Below are positions 33,126-42,633 of a stretch of DNA of 64,000 nucleotides, in pieces. A program made the translations under genes and the position numbers. How positions within the stretch are numbered: position 1 is the first letter of the stretch; every line of letters begins with the position of its first letter. The notes beneath the pieces were generated by a model. That model did not search any database. It had not been told where the DNA came from and saw only the letters and a program-made list of their open reading frames with translations. The DNA comes from Croceibacterium ferulae (GTDB lineage: Bacteria; Pseudomonadota; Alphaproteobacteria; Sphingomonadales; Sphingomonadaceae), in contig NZ_QZVQ01000009.1 of assembly GCF_003660445.1 (NCBI RefSeq), positions 204,210 through 268,209 on the forward strand. Reading direction: 5' to 3'.

Positions 33126-35057
33126 ATGCCGATTCGTGCCCGGGCGCACCTTCACAAACGCCGCCGCGCGCCCCTTGCCGCCTTGTCGGCGATCGCACTG
33201 CTGTGGGGATCGCAGCCGGCCATCGCGCAGCAGGCCGACCCGCTCGCGCCCACGGGCGCGTGGTCGGCCAATGTCGACGGCGCGGCGCTTACGCCGCCGA
33301 TGGGCTGGAATTCGTGGAACGCCTTCTTCACCGACCTGGACGAGGAAAAGGTGCTCGCCTCCGCCCAGGTGATCGTCGACACGGGTCTTGCCGCCAAGGG
33401 CTACCGCTACATCAACCTGGACGAAGGCTGGTGGCAGCACCGGCGCGAAGATGGGCGGATGCTGGCCAATACGGACAGGTTCCCCTCCACCCGCACGCCG
33501 GACGGGGCGACATCGTTCCGCCCGTTCACCGACCGGTTGCATGGCATGGGGCTGAAGGCGGGCCTGTACTCCGACCTGGGCCGCAACACCTGCGCCCAGG
33601 CCTACATGCCCGATCAGACAAACCTGCCCCGCGGCACGATGACGGAGCGCGAGGTCGGGCTGTATGGCCATATCGACCAGGATATCGGCCAGTTCTTCGA
33701 TGAATGGGGCTTCGACTACATCAAGATCGATGGCTGCGGCCTCAGGGCCTACGGGCCTGAGAGCGAGCGGGTCATGTCCGGGCAATATCGCGCGCTGGAC
33801 CCGATCCTGAACCTGGAAACGGTCGCCCTGTCGGACATCCCGGCCGTGAAGGGGCTGTTCGGCGAGGTCAAGACAGCGCTGATGCGGTACAATCCCGACA
33901 ATGATTTCGTGCTGTCGCTCTGCATCTGGGGCTCCGCCCATGTGCGGGCCTGGGCCAAGGATGTCGGCAATGTGTCGCGCACCAGCGACGACATCACGCC
34001 GCATTGGGGCCGCATGCTGACCAATTTCGACACGGCGGTCACGCGCGAGCTCTACGCCCACCCCGGATCGTGGAACGACCCCGACATGCTGTTCATCGGC
34101 AAGGGTGATTTCGATGCCGACCACCTGACGGAGGCGCGGTCCCACTTCACGCTGTGGGCGTTCCTCAACGCGCCGCTGCTGATCGGCAGCGACCTGCGCG
34201 ACACGCCGCAGCCATTGATGGACATCTTCGGCAACAGCGCGCTGATCGCCCTGAACCAGGATGCGGGCGGCCACCAGGCGGTGCTCGCCTTCGACACCGA
34301 TGACCTGCAGATCCTGGTCAAGACACTGGCGGATGGCGACAAGGCGGTGGCGATCCTCAACCGGTCTTCCGCCCCGGTCGAGGCCACGCTGACCGCCGCG
34401 CATATGAAGCTGCGCGAGGATGCCGCGATCGCGACGACCGACCTGTGGAGCGGAGAAGGCGCCAGCTTCACCGGCGAGATGAAGGTCACGGTCGCCCCGC
34501 GGGAAACCCGCGCCTGGCGCGTACGCGGCAGCCGCGCGTTGGCGGATGGCATGTACCTGTCGGAGCTGCCGGGGCAGGTCAATCCGGCGGTCGATGGCGT
34601 GACGGTGCCGGAGGTGGACCCCACGATCCACCGCGCGGCCAATTTCGGCACCCGCGGCAGCGGCGCGCGCCCGTTCTACACCGGCTGGGGCGGGGCACGC
34701 GCGGATTCGACGCCCTATGGCCGCGTGCTGCAGGTTGCCGGGCATCACTTCGCCAGCGGCATCGGCGTGCTCGCCAATTCGCGGCTGGAGGTGCGCAACA
34801 ACGGTCACCGGCGCTTCACCGCATCCGTGGGCGTGGATGATTCCGCGCAGGATGCCGACAATGAAGTGACCTTCGCCCTGTATGGCGATGGCCGCCTGCT
34901 GGCCCGCAGCGAACCGCTGTCCCGCGGGATGCCGGCGCAGGAGCTGGCGGCGGATATCGCCGGCGTGAGCCTGCTGGAGCTCGTTGCCCGGTCCGGTGAC
35001 GCAGTGACGGGCCAGCTGTCGGTCACGTGGGGCGATGCGGCACTGGTTCAGAGGTGA
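33126..35057 (+). CDS. Exported GH27 alpha-galactosidase / beta-L-arabinopyranosidase with C-terminal NPCBM-like domain
   Basis: A secreted enzyme of 643 residues with a signal peptide ending at QPAIAQ. The GH27 barrel opens with TPPMGWNSWNAFF; the strand EWGFDYIKIDGCG carries the nucleophile aspartate, and SWNDPDMLFIG the acid/base aspartate. A C-terminal beta-sandwich follows. The last segment (ASGIGVLANSRLEVRNNGHRRF to VTFALYGDGRLLARS) looks like an NPCBM/NEW2 carbohydrate-binding domain. AAAGGGAGAGAGAC precedes the ATG. It is 115 bases downstream of the cupin gene on the same strand, possibly one unit. A second GH27 gene is cut at the left edge of the window. Alpha-galactosidase and beta-arabinopyranosidase cannot be separated by eye. 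Confidence 0.92.
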   Translation: MPIRARAHLHKRRRAPLAALSAIALLWGSQPAIAQQADPLAPTGAWSANVDGAALTPPMGWNSWNAFFTDLDEEKVLASAQVIVDTGLAAKGYRYINLDEGWWQHRREDGRMLANTDRFPSTRTPDGATSFRPFTDRLHGMGLKAGLYSDLGRNTCAQAYMPDQTNLPRGTMTEREVGLYGHIDQDIGQFFDEWGFDYIKIDGCGLRAYGPESERVMSGQYRALDPILNLETVALSDIPAVKGLFGEVKTALMRYNPDNDFVLSLCIWGSAHVRAWAKDVGNVSRTSDDITPHWGRMLTNFDTAVTRELYAHPGSWNDPDMLFIGKGDFDADHLTEARSHFTLWAFLNAPLLIGSDLRDTPQPLMDIFGNSALIALNQDAGGHQAVLAFDTDDLQILVKTLADGDKAVAILNRSSAPVEATLTAAHMKLREDAAIATTDLWSGEGASFTGEMKVTVAPRETRAWRVRGSRALADGMYLSELPGQVNPAVDGVTVPEVDPTIHRAANFGTRGSGARPFYTGWGGARADSTPYGRVLQVAGHHFASGIGVLANSRLEVRNNGHRRFTASVGVDDSAQDADNEVTFALYGDGRLLARSEPLSRGMPAQELAADIAGVSLLELVARSGDAVTGQLSVTWGDAALVQR

Positions 35058-35070
35058 CCGCGCCGGATGC

Positions 35071-35469
35071 TCAGTCCTCCCCGTGCGCAGCATGGGGAGG
35101 GGGACCAGCCGCAGGCTGGTGGAGGGGCATCGCGCAACGCATGATGATCGCCTCGACCGTTGCATCCACGTCCCGCAGCACATCGGACGCAGGGATTCGG
35201 ACCACCGTTATGCCTTGCTGCGCAAGCCAGGCGTCACGGCTTGTATCCCGGGCGGGGTTGTCGCCAAGGTCGTGGGCAACGCCATCCACCTCAAAGGCGA
35301 GCCGATGCGCCGGGCAATAGAAATCCAGCACCACAAAGCCGATCGGATGCTGCCGCCTGAACTTCAAGCCGGCGGGCCGGGTCCGCAATATTTGCCAGAG
35401 CGCGATCTCCGGCTTTGTCATGGCGCGCCGCAGCCTGCGTGCATTCAGGATCGTCGTACGTCGCGCCAT
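35071..35469 (-). CDS. DUF559 (Vsr-like endonuclease fold) protein in a repeat-flanked cassette
   Basis: A protein of 132 residues of the DUF559 family, which has the Vsr / PD-(D/E)xK nuclease fold. The diagnostic core is visible: LWQILRTRPAGLKFRRQHPIG, VLDFYCP, LAFEVDGVAHD, and a final QQGITVVRIPASDVL strand. The start at 35469 is chosen because the flanking repeat supplies GGAGGGG five bases earlier, and longer frames would translate that repeat. The last 20 codons are made of the other flanking repeat. The two repeats are inverted, so gene plus repeats look like a small mobile or mobilised unit inserted between the GH27 gene and aroC. Activity is unproven. Confidence 0.85.
   Translation of the reverse strand: MARRTTILNARRLRRAMTKPEIALWQILRTRPAGLKFRRQHPIGFVVLDFYCPAHRLAFEVDGVAHDLGDNPARDTSRDAWLAQQGITVVRIPASDVLRDVDATVEAIIMRCAMPLHQPAAGPPPHAAHGED
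35076..35127 (+). repeat. Two-hairpin flanking repeat, left copy
   Basis: Stem 1 pairs 35076-35086 with 35090-35100 (CCTCCCCGTGC / GCATGGGGAGG, one G-T pair, loop GCA). Stem 2 pairs ACCAGCC (35104-35110) with GGCTGGT (35114-35120) over GCA. GGAGGGG follows. The right copy (35471-35525) has the same layout on the opposite strand, so both read toward the DUF559 gene. The element overlaps the gene's 3-prime end. Confidence 0.8.
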
Positions 35470-35470
35470 A

Positions 35471-35525
35471 CCCCTCCACCATTCGCTACGCGAACGGTCC
35501 CCCTCCCCATCAAAGGATGGGGAGG
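35471..35525 (-). repeat. Two-hairpin flanking repeat, right copy
   Basis: Read on the minus strand: CCTCCCCAT / ATGGGGAGG stem (35525-35502), GGG, then ACCGTTCGC / GCGAATGGT stem (35498-35478, loop GTA), then GGAGGGG. It shares stem 1, the GGGACC junction and the GGTGGAGGGG tail with the left copy; the second stem differs in sequence but keeps pairing. It provides the ribosome site of the DUF559 gene. Confidence 0.8.
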
Positions 35526-35583
35526 ATGAAGGAGCCGCATCGCTCCCGCAATGTCCGCGCCCCACCCATAGCAGCCGCTTGTC

Positions 35584-36666
35584 CTAGAAACCTCCGCCCG
35601 ATCCCACCTGGGCCCGGTGCAGCAACTTATGATCCGCCAGCACCAGTGCCATCATCGCCGCCACCACCGGCACGCCGCGAATGCCCACGCACGGATCATG
35701 CCGGCCCCTGGTCGCCAGCTGCGTCGCCTGCCCGTCGCGCGTGATCGTGTCCTGCGGGATCAGGATGGAGCTGGTCGGCTTGAACGCCACCCGCACCACC
35801 ACCGGCTGCCCGGTGGCGATGCCACCGGCGATGCCGCCCGCATGGTTCGCGGTGAACTCGGGGCCGTCCGCACCCGGTCGCATCGGATCGGCATTGTCCT
35901 CGCCACGCAGAGCGGCGGCGCCCATGCCTTCGCCGATCTCCACGCCCTTGACCGCATTGATGCCCATCATGCCGGCCGCCAGGTCCGCATCCAGCTTGGC
36001 ATAAAGCGGCGCGCCCCAGCCGGCCGGCACGCCGGTGGCGACGCATTCGACCAGCGCGCCCAGGCTCGACCCGTCCTTGCGGGCTGTATCCACCAGCCCT
36101 TCCCAGCGCGCGGCGGCGACCGGATCGGGGCAGAAGAACGGATTGCGGGTGATCTCGTCCGCATCGAAGTTGGCCGGATCGACCGCATCGCCGCCGATCG
36201 CGCTGACCCAGGCGGTGATCGTCACTTCCGGGATCACCAGCCGCGCCACCGCGCCCGCCGCCACGCGGGCGGCGGTTTCCCGCGCGCTGGACCGCCCGCC
36301 GCCGCGATAATCGCGCAGGCCGTATTTGGCGTCATAGGCATAATCGGCATGGCCGGGGCGATACGCCTTGGCGACCTCGCCATAATCCTTCGATCGCTGG
36401 TCGGTGTTCTCGATCAGCAGGCTGATCGGCGTGCCGGTGGTCTGCCCTTCGAACGTGCCGGACAGGATGCGCACTTCGTCCGCCTCCCGCCGCTGCGTGG
36501 TGAAGCGGCTGGTGCCCGGCTTGCGCGCATCCAGGAAGGGCTGGATGTCGCCCTCGCTCAGGCTCAGCCCCGGGGGGCACCCGTCCACCACCGCGCCCAG
36601 CGCCGGCCCGTGGCTTTCCCCCCAGGTGGTGAACCGCAAGACGCGCCCAAATGTGTTCCAGCTCAT
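35584..36666 (-). CDS. aroC: Chorismate synthase
   Basis: Converts 5-enolpyruvylshikimate 3-phosphate to chorismate, the last step of the shikimate pathway, using reduced FMN; cytoplasmic. The 360-residue protein has all signature regions: [20 protein letters not shown] at the N-terminus, [38 protein letters not shown] with [16 protein letters not shown], and the late AFKPTSSI segment. Its length is normal for the family. The start at 36666 gives the conserved [12 protein letters not shown]. It stands alone on the minus strand between the DUF559 cassette and the divergent ruvAB genes. Confidence 0.97.
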   Translation of the reverse strand: MSWNTFGRVLRFTTWGESHGPALGAVVDGCPPGLSLSEGDIQPFLDARKPGTSRFTTQRREADEVRILSGTFEGQTTGTPISLLIENTDQRSKDYGEVAKAYRPGHADYAYDAKYGLRDYRGGGRSSARETAARVAAGAVARLVIPEVTITAWVSAIGGDAVDPANFDADEITRNPFFCPDPVAAARWEGLVDTARKDGSSLGALVECVATGVPAGWGAPLYAKLDADLAAGMMGINAVKGVEIGEGMGAAALRGEDNADPMRPGADGPEFTANHAGGIAGGIATGQPVVVRVAFKPTSSILIPQDTITRDGQATQLATRGRHDPCVGIRGVPVVAAMMALVLADHKLLHRAQVGSGGGF

Positions 36667-37016
36667 GGGCAGGCGCTATCGCCAGAATGACGGCTCCTGT
36701 CCATCGCCTGCGGCATGGCGAAACTTTCCTACTCGGCCCCGATCTGGCAGGTGGGCGCGATGCAGCTTTCCCCCGCTCCCGAACGTGACACCGCCGGCGC
36801 TCACCGCGACACGGGCGTCGCCTGTCGTGACGCCGCCCGCCGGCAAGGTGACACATCGGCCCGCCATCGTGACACCGGCGCGCGCCGGGGTGACACCTGC
36901 CGCCTCCACCGTGACGCCCGCCGCCGCCATGGTGTCGGCCACCCCCGGCAAGGTGGCCCATTCCAGGGGGGCTACCGTGCAACCCCTGTCACCCCCCTGC
37001 CGGCAGGAGCCGCCCG
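36667..37016. other. aroC-ruvA divergent intergenic region with tandem array
   Basis: About 350 bases. Its centre is a regular 21-bp tandem array (36785-36952), described separately. No alphaproteobacterial LexA box (GTTC-N7-GTTC) is visible, so SOS control of ruvAB is not supported. An open frame from ATG 36715 ends with a TGA (37018-37020) that overlaps the ruvA ATG, but it has no ribosome site and its sequence is mostly the repeat. Confidence 0.6.
36785..36952 (+). repeat. Eight 21-bp tandem units beginning GTGACACC
   Basis: Eight consecutive degenerate units of exactly 21 bases start at 36785, 36806, 36827, 36848, 36869, 36890, 36911 and 36932. Most begin GTGACACC or GTGACGCC and continue with variable C/G-rich sequence. 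A ninth, 24-base unit follows. The period equals two DNA turns and seven codons, so all units lie on one helix face and all three frames stay open. Translated, one frame gives VTPxxxx heptads and another RDTxxxx heptads. Confidence 0.8.
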
Positions 37017-37619
37017 ATGATCGCGCGCCTCTCCGGCCGGCTGCTGGAAACCGGCCTCGACTGGGCGATCATCGATGTCGGCGGGGTCGGCTACATGGTC
37101 CACTGCTCCAGCCGCACGCTCTCGGCGCTGGGCAATGTGGGGGAAGGGTGCACCGTGCATACCGACCTTCAGGTGAGCGAGACGGACATGCGCCTGCTCG
37201 GCTTCGCCAAGGGGGAGGAGCGGGACTGGTTCCGCCTGCTGACCCATGTGCAGGGCGTGGGGTCCAAGGTCGCGTTGGCGATCCTCTCCGCCCTCTCGCC
37301 CGCCGAGCTGCGCGACGCCTGCGCCGCGGGTGACGCGGCCAGCGTGGCGCGGGCGCAGGGCGTGGGGCCCAAGCTGGCGGCGCGCATCGTCAACGAGCTG
37401 AAGGACAAGGCCGGCGCCATGCCGGGCGGCGGCGGAGTCGCGGCGATGCCGGCGGCGAGCCCCGGCAGCCTCAGCGGCGATGCGGTCAGCGCGTTGCAGA
37501 ACCTCGGCTTCAAGCCCGCCGTCGCGGCCGGAGCCGTGGCCCGGGCGCAGGAGGAGCTGGGCGAAGGCGCCGATCTCAACACGCTGGTCCGCGTGGCGCT
37601 GAAGCTGGCGGCGGGATGA
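37017..37619 (+). CDS. ruvA: Holliday junction branch migration protein RuvA
   Basis: Binds four-way DNA junctions as a tetramer and loads RuvB for branch migration. The 200-residue protein has the N-terminal OB fold ([27 protein letters not shown]), two helix-hairpin-helix motifs ([10 protein letters not shown] near 79-88 and [17 protein letters not shown] near 113-129), and a C-terminal RuvB-contacting domain ([17 protein letters not shown]). AGGAGCCGCCCG precedes the ATG. ruvB follows after seven bases, the standard operon; ruvC is not next to it here. Confidence 0.97.
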   Translation: MIARLSGRLLETGLDWAIIDVGGVGYMVHCSSRTLSALGNVGEGCTVHTDLQVSETDMRLLGFAKGEERDWFRLLTHVQGVGSKVALAILSALSPAELRDACAAGDAASVARAQGVGPKLAARIVNELKDKAGAMPGGGGVAAMPAASPGSLSGDAVSALQNLGFKPAVAAGAVARAQEELGEGADLNTLVRVALKLAAG

Positions 37620-37626
37620 TCAGAGC

Positions 37627-38655
37627 ATGAGCACCAACCCCGAACTGTCGCCGAACCGCCAGCCGGAGGATGTCGACGCCGCGCTGCGGCCCAAGAGCCT
37701 GCGGGACTTCACCGGCCAGGAAGCCGCGCGGGAAAACCTGCGCGTGTTCATCGAATCGGCCAAGGGGCGCGGGGAGGCGATGGACCACGTCCTGTTCTTC
37801 GGCCCTCCCGGGCTGGGCAAGACCACGCTGGCGCAGATCGTGGCCAAGGAACTGGGCGTGGGCTTCCGCGCCACCAGCGGCCCGGTGATCGCCAAGGCGG
37901 GCGACCTCGCCGCGCTGCTGACCAACCTCGAACCGCATGACGTGCTGTTCATTGACGAGATCCACCGCCTGAACCCGGTGGTGGAGGAGGTGCTCTATCC
38001 GGCGATGGAGGATCGCGCGCTCGACCTGATCATCGGGGAAGGGCCGTCTGCCCGCAGCGTGCGGATCGACCTGCCGCCTTTCACCCTGATCGGCGCCACC
38101 ACCCGGCAGGGCCTGCTGACCACCCCCTTGCGTGACCGCTTCGGCATCCCGCTCAGGCTGGTGTTCTACACCGAAGGCGAACTGACCCGCGTCGTCACCC
38201 GCGCCGCCGGCCTGCTGGGCCTGGCCATCGACCCCGACGGCGCGCGGGAGATCGCCCGCCGCAGCCGCGGCACGCCCCGCGTCGCCGGCCGCCTGCTGCG
38301 CCGCGTGCGCGACTTCGCCCATGTGGCGGGCCGTGACGTGGTGACGCGGGTGCTGGCGGACGAGGCGCTGACCCGGCTGGAGGTGGACAGCCTGGGCCTG
38401 GACGCCATGGACCGCCGCTACCTCCAGATGATCGCCGGTATCTACAAGGGCGGCCCGGTCGGCGTGGAAACGCTGGCCGCCGGCCTGGCCGAACCGCGCG
38501 ACACGATCGAGGAGGTGGTGGAACCCTTCCTGATCCAGCTCGGCCTCGTCGCCCGCACCGCACGGGGGCGGTGCCTGAACGATGGCGGCTGGAAGCATCT
38601 GGGACTGGCGCCGCCCAGCGGACCGCAGGGCGGGCTGTTCGACGGGGAGGGGTAA
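37627..38655 (+). CDS. ruvB: Holliday junction branch migration ATPase RuvB
   Basis: The AAA+ motor that drives branch migration with RuvA. The 342-residue protein has Walker A GPPGLGKT (residues 59-66), Walker [11 protein letters not shown] (about 106-115), sensor 1 [12 protein letters not shown], the arginine finger region [11 protein letters not shown] and a winged-helix C-terminus ([25 protein letters not shown]). The length is normal. It lies seven bases after ruvA and is clearly co-transcribed. The next gene converges on it with a 3-base gap. Confidence 0.98.
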   Translation: MSTNPELSPNRQPEDVDAALRPKSLRDFTGQEAARENLRVFIESAKGRGEAMDHVLFFGPPGLGKTTLAQIVAKELGVGFRATSGPVIAKAGDLAALLTNLEPHDVLFIDEIHRLNPVVEEVLYPAMEDRALDLIIGEGPSARSVRIDLPPFTLIGATTRQGLLTTPLRDRFGIPLRLVFYTEGELTRVVTRAAGLLGLAIDPDGAREIARRSRGTPRVAGRLLRRVRDFAHVAGRDVVTRVLADEALTRLEVDSLGLDAMDRRYLQMIAGIYKGGPVGVETLAAGLAEPRDTIEEVVEPFLIQLGLVARTARGRCLNDGGWKHLGLAPPSGPQGGLFDGEG

Positions 38656-38658
38656 GGT

Positions 38659-39468
38659 CTACGAGTCGGCGTAAACCGAAAAGGAGGTGATGCTCGGGAC
38701 AGGCTGGTTATCGGCATCCAGTGCCGGCTTGAACCGGATGTCGCGCAGAAGGTCGCACGACCGGCTGGACGCTTCGGCGGATATCTGTCCGTCGATCGCG
38801 CGGCAGTCGGTTGATCGACCGTCCTCGTCGATCAGGAGCCGGAGCACCTGATAGCTGGCGCCGGCTTTAGGCAGGTTACGCGTGATAGCGGCGGTCTTCC
38901 TGAGTAGCGCGCTGGTGCTCTCCAACTCCACCCGTCGTGACAGGGTGCGTTCGCGGAGTGGATCGAGGCTCAATGTAGTGAGCAGGTCATCCTCGCACTG
39001 GCGAAGAACCGACGCCATTTCGGTCAACGGCCCGGTCGTCAGCTCGACCTCCGTCGCGAACGCACCGCGGATGCGATAGGCCTCGATCGTGGCATCGTTC
39101 CGCGGCAAGTCCTCGGTATAGGCGACCCCGCTCCAGCCCCCCGATCCTTGCAGGGTGCGATACGGGGCGCGCCCGGACATCTCCCGATCGGGCTGGAACC
39201 CGGTCAGCAGCTCGCCGCGCCCCCTGCCAAGCGTGTCACTGGCAACGGTGACATTCAGTCGACCACCGGTGCCGAAACTCTTGAACTCCATAGCAACCTG
39301 CTTGCCCCCGCCCGAGAAGGAGCGGCGCAGGCTACAACTGTTCTCCGCAAAGTCTGCCGTCCAGTTTGCGGACGGGGACAGAACCAGCACGGTCGCATCT
39401 TCGGCGCGCAAGGGTGCCGTCTGGATCAACGATGCCGCCGCTATGATCCCGAGCAACTTTCCGACCAT
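38659..39468 (-). CDS. Exported protein with TonB C-terminal-like domain
   Basis: A 269-residue protein with an N-terminal signal peptide (hydrophobic stretch ending at APLRAED). The middle, about residues 30-190, matches nothing I recognise. The final 70 residues (YQVLRLLIDEDGRSTDCRAI, CDLLRDIRFKPALDADNQPV) resemble the C-terminal domain of TonB energy transducers. After signal removal no membrane anchor or proline-rich linker is left, so it is unlikely to act as an ordinary TonB. It may be a periplasmic protein that borrowed the fold. It is upstream of nothing on its strand and is separated from acnA by a terminator. Confidence 0.7.
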   Translation of the reverse strand: MVGKLLGIIAAASLIQTAPLRAEDATVLVLSPSANWTADFAENSCSLRRSFSGGGKQVAMEFKSFGTGGRLNVTVASDTLGRGRGELLTGFQPDREMSGRAPYRTLQGSGGWSGVAYTEDLPRNDATIEAYRIRGAFATEVELTTGPLTEMASVLRQCEDDLLTTLSLDPLRERTLSRRVELESTSALLRKTAAITRNLPKAGASYQVLRLLIDEDGRSTDCRAIDGQISAEASSRSCDLLRDIRFKPALDADNQPVPSITSFSVYADS

Positions 39469-39525
39469 CTGTTCCCCCCTTAGATCACAAGATCCATGTC
39501 GCTCTTGCCATTCATGCGATCAACG

Positions 39526-39556
39526 AAAAAGGGCGGCCCCGTCGCCAGGGCCGCCC
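39526..39556 (-). terminator. Intrinsic terminator of acnA
   Basis: GGGCGGCCC (39531-39539) pairs with GGGCCGCCC (39548-39556) over eight bases. On the minus strand the stem is followed by TTTTTCG. It starts 25 bases after the acnA stop codon. Confidence 0.85.
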
Positions 39557-39580
39557 TCTCTTTCCCGGTGCCGGTAAGGC

Positions 39581-42253
39581 TTACGCGGCCAGGTTGCGCA
39601 GCACGTACTGCAGGATGCCGCCGTGCTGGTAATATTCGAACTCGTTGGCGGTATCGATGCGGCACTTGGCGGTGAAGGTGAAGGTCTCGCCATTGGCCCG
39701 CATCACCTCGACCTCCACGTCCTGCAGCGGCTTGATGTCGGCCAGGCCGCGGATGGTGAAGCTGTCCGTGCCCGTCAGGCGCAGGGTCTCGCGCGTGTCG
39801 CCGTTCTGGAACTGCAGCGGCAGCACGCCCATGCCCACCAGGTTGGATCGGTGGATCCGCTCGAAGCTTTCCACGATCACCGCGCGCACGCCCAGCAGCA
39901 CGGTGCCCTTGGCCGCCCAGTCGCGGCTGGAGCCGGTGCCGTATTCCTTGCCGCCGATCACCACCAGCGGGGTGCCATCCGCCTTGTGCTTCTGCGCCGC
40001 GTCATAGATCGCCATGACCTCGCCGCCGTAACGGGTCATGCCGCCTTCGACGCCCGGCACCATCTCGTTGCGGATGCGGATATTGGCGAAGGTGCCGCGC
40101 ATCATCACTTCATGATGGCCACGGCGGCTGCCGTAAGAGTTGAAGTCGCGGCGATCGACGCCGTGCTCCATCAGCCAGCGGCCGGCGGGGCTGTCGGCCT
40201 TGATCGACCCTGCCGGGCTGATGTGGTCGGTGGTGATGGAATCGCCCAGGATCGCCAGCGGCCTGGCCCCGACGATGTCGGTCACCGCCGTCGGGGTCAT
40301 CTCCATCCCTTCGAAATAGGGCGGGTTGGCGACATAGGTGGAATCGGCGCGCCACGAATAGGTCTCCGACCCGGTGACGTCGATCGCCTGCCAATGCTCG
40401 TCACCCTTGTAGACGTCGGCATAGCGGGCCTGGAACATCTGCCGGTCGACGCTGGCGGTCATCAGTTCGGCAACCTCCAGATTGGTCGGCCAGATGTCCT
40501 TCAGATAGACGTCCTGCCCGTTGCTGCCGGTGCCGATCGGGGTGGTGATGAAGTCGCTGACCACCGTGCCCTTCAGCGCATAGGCCACCACCAGCGGCGG
40601 GCTGGCGAGGAAGTTGGCGCGCACGTCCGGCGAGACGCGGCCTTCGAAGTTGCGGTTGCCGCTGATCACGGCGCTGGCGACCAGGCCGTTCTCGTTGATC
40701 GCCTTGCTGATCGGTTCGGCCAGCGGGCCGGAATTGCCGATGCAGGTGGTGCAGCCGTAACCCACCAGGTTGAAGCCGATATTGTCGAGATGCGACTGCA
40801 GCCCGGCCTTCTGCAGGTAATCGGTGACCACCTGCGAGCCCGGCGCCAGCGACGTCTTCACCCACGGCTTGGGCTTCAGGCCCAGCTCGTCCGCCTTCTT
40901 GGCGACGAGGCCGGCGGCGACCAGCACGCTGGGGTTGCTGGTGTTGGTGCAGCTGGTGATTGCGGCGATCATCACGTCACCATCGCCGATGTCGAAGGTT
41001 TCGCCTTCCACCGGCACGCGCTGCGCCTTCTTCTTGTACAGTTCGGCCATGTCGCGGTTGAACACGTCATCCACGTCCGGCAGCGCGACCCAGTCCTGCG
41101 GACGCTTCGGGCCGGCAAGGGAGGGCACGACCGTCGCCAGGTCCAGCTCCAGCGTGGAGGAGAACACCGGATCTTCGGCATCCGGGTGCATCCAGAAGCC
41201 CTGCTCCTTGGCGTAGGCTTCGACCAGCGCGATCTGCTCTTCCTCGCGACCGGTCAGGCGCAGATAGTCCAGCGTCTTGTCGTCAATACCGAAGAAGCCG
41301 CAGGTGGCGCCATATTCGGGCGCCATGTTGGCCAGCGTGGCGCGGTCCGCCAGCGACAGCGAGGCGAGACCGGGTCCGTAATATTCGACAAAGCGGCCGA
41401 CCACGCCATGCTTGCGCAGCATGGCGGTGCAGGTCAGCACCAGATCGGTGGCCGTGACGCCTTCCATCAGCTCGCCCGTGAACTTGAAGCCGACCACTTC
41501 GGGGATCAGCATGGAGACCGGCTGGCCCAGCATCGCGGCCTCCGCCTCGATCCCGCCAACGCCCCAGCCCAGCACGCCCAGGCCGTTGACCATGGTGGTG
41601 TGGCTGTCGGTGCCGACGCAGGTGTCGGGATAGGCGACCAGATTGCCGTCCTGGTCCTCGCTGGACCAGACGGTCTTGGCGATGTTCTCCAGATTGACCT
41701 GGTGGCAGATGCCGGTGCCCGGCGGCACGGCATAGAAATTGTCGAGCGACTTGGAGCCCCACTTCAGGAAGTCGTACCGCTCCATGTTGCGCTCGTACTC
41801 GATCTCCATGTTCTGTTCGAACGCCTTGGGGTGGCCGAACTCGTCCACCATCACCGAGTGATCGATCACCAGGTTGACCGGCACCTGCGGGTTGATCTTG
41901 CCCGTGTCGCCGCCCAGCGTCACGATCGCGTCGCGCATGGCGGCAAGGTCGACCACGCAGGGCACGCCGGTGAAATCCTGCAGCAGCACGCGCGCCGGGC
42001 GGTACTGGATTTCCTTGCCGGTCACCGGGTTCTTCTGCCAGTCGGCGATCGCCTGGATGTCACCGACCGAAACGGTGAAGCCCGCATCTTCGAAGCGGAG
42101 CAGGTTTTCGAGCAGCACCTTCATGGAGAAGGGCAAGCGCGAGATGTCGCCGACCTTTTCCGCCGCCTTGGCAAAGGAGTAGTAGGCGTAGCTCTTGCCG
42201 CCCACATTCAGGGTGCTGCGGGTATCGAGCGAGTTCTTGCCGACCTGGGTCAT
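39581..42253 (-). CDS. acnA: Aconitate hydratase A
   Basis: Interconverts citrate and isocitrate in the TCA cycle through a [4Fe-4S] cluster; cytoplasmic. The 890-residue length is that of bacterial AcnA/IRP1-type enzymes. The cluster cysteines fall at residues 435 ([10 protein letters not shown]), 501 and 504 ([12 protein letters not shown]), the same numbers as in E. coli AcnA. Other family stretches include [25 protein letters not shown], and in the swivel domain [17 protein letters not shown]. It is a single-gene unit with its own terminator. The 380-base region upstream shows only a possible CTTGACC -35 box. Confidence 0.98.
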   Translation of the reverse strand: MTQVGKNSLDTRSTLNVGGKSYAYYSFAKAAEKVGDISRLPFSMKVLLENLLRFEDAGFTVSVGDIQAIADWQKNPVTGKEIQYRPARVLLQDFTGVPCVVDLAAMRDAIVTLGGDTGKINPQVPVNLVIDHSVMVDEFGHPKAFEQNMEIEYERNMERYDFLKWGSKSLDNFYAVPPGTGICHQVNLENIAKTVWSSEDQDGNLVAYPDTCVGTDSHTTMVNGLGVLGWGVGGIEAEAAMLGQPVSMLIPEVVGFKFTGELMEGVTATDLVLTCTAMLRKHGVVGRFVEYYGPGLASLSLADRATLANMAPEYGATCGFFGIDDKTLDYLRLTGREEEQIALVEAYAKEQGFWMHPDAEDPVFSSTLELDLATVVPSLAGPKRPQDWVALPDVDDVFNRDMAELYKKKAQRVPVEGETFDIGDGDVMIAAITSCTNTSNPSVLVAAGLVAKKADELGLKPKPWVKTSLAPGSQVVTDYLQKAGLQSHLDNIGFNLVGYGCTTCIGNSGPLAEPISKAINENGLVASAVISGNRNFEGRVSPDVRANFLASPPLVVAYALKGTVVSDFITTPIGTGSNGQDVYLKDIWPTNLEVAELMTASVDRQMFQARYADVYKGDEHWQAIDVTGSETYSWRADSTYVANPPYFEGMEMTPTAVTDIVGARPLAILGDSITTDHISPAGSIKADSPAGRWLMEHGVDRRDFNSYGSRRGHHEVMMRGTFANIRIRNEMVPGVEGGMTRYGGEVMAIYDAAQKHKADGTPLVVIGGKEYGTGSSRDWAAKGTVLLGVRAVIVESFERIHRSNLVGMGVLPLQFQNGDTRETLRLTGTDSFTIRGLADIKPLQDVEVEVMRANGETFTFTAKCRIDTANEFEYYQHGGILQYVLRNLAA

Positions 42254-42633
42254 GGCGGATTGGTCCCTTTCGCTGCTTGCGTTTCGGCGGCACGCGAAAT
42301 GGGCCAGCCGTTTCCCGCTGGCAGTTGCGCGTTCGCAGGCGCAAGGTCAAGCGCCGCCACGCGGAACTGGCAGGGGTGATGGCCAGTTCTTTCACTATCT
42401 CCGACCGAGAATACAGATTATCGGCGATAACGCAAAGCGGTTGCAGGAAGTCTGTGCATGGCACGGATGGTAAGGCGCTGGTGCTGGCCGCTGCTGTTCC
42501 GGGAACGGCGGAACTCCCGGACGGCGCAGCGGCACCTTCGATGGCGAGAAATGATGGTCGCAAGCGCGGGATTCACGCGCCAGCAAGCGAAATGGTCTAA
42601 GGCTGCGAAATGATGACGAACAGGGACAAGGCA
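42254..42633. other. Divergent promoter region between acnA and the L,D-transpeptidase gene
   Basis: About 380 bases with no convincing gene. It must hold promoters in both directions. A CTTGACC (minus strand, 42351-42345) could be the -35 of acnA, and GTTCC-G-GGAAC (42496-42506) is a small palindrome. I see no clear -10 boxes and no known operator. Confidence 0.55.

Noticed and set aside
33054..35183. A 709-codon open frame antisense to the GH27 gene
   Set aside because: Shadow frame; the plus-strand protein has signal peptide and GH27 catalytic motifs.
35076..35525. CRISPR array
   Set aside because: The two repeats are inverted and flank one gene; there are no regularly spaced spacers.
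36785..36952. CRISPR array or LexA-controlled SOS promoter for ruvAB
   Set aside because: The 21-bp units are contiguous with no spacers, and no GTTC-N7-GTTC LexA box is present.
36715..37020. A 101-codon frame of RDTxxxx heptads ending in an ATGA overlap with ruvA
   Set aside because: No ribosome site and almost entirely made of the 21-bp repeat, which leaves all frames open. Kept only as one explanation within the tandem-array finding.
39623..42379. A 918-codon open frame antisense to acnA
   Set aside because: Shadow of the aconitase codon pattern; composition is dominated by His, Asp, Val and Gln and no motif is recognisable, while acnA has all its cluster cysteines.
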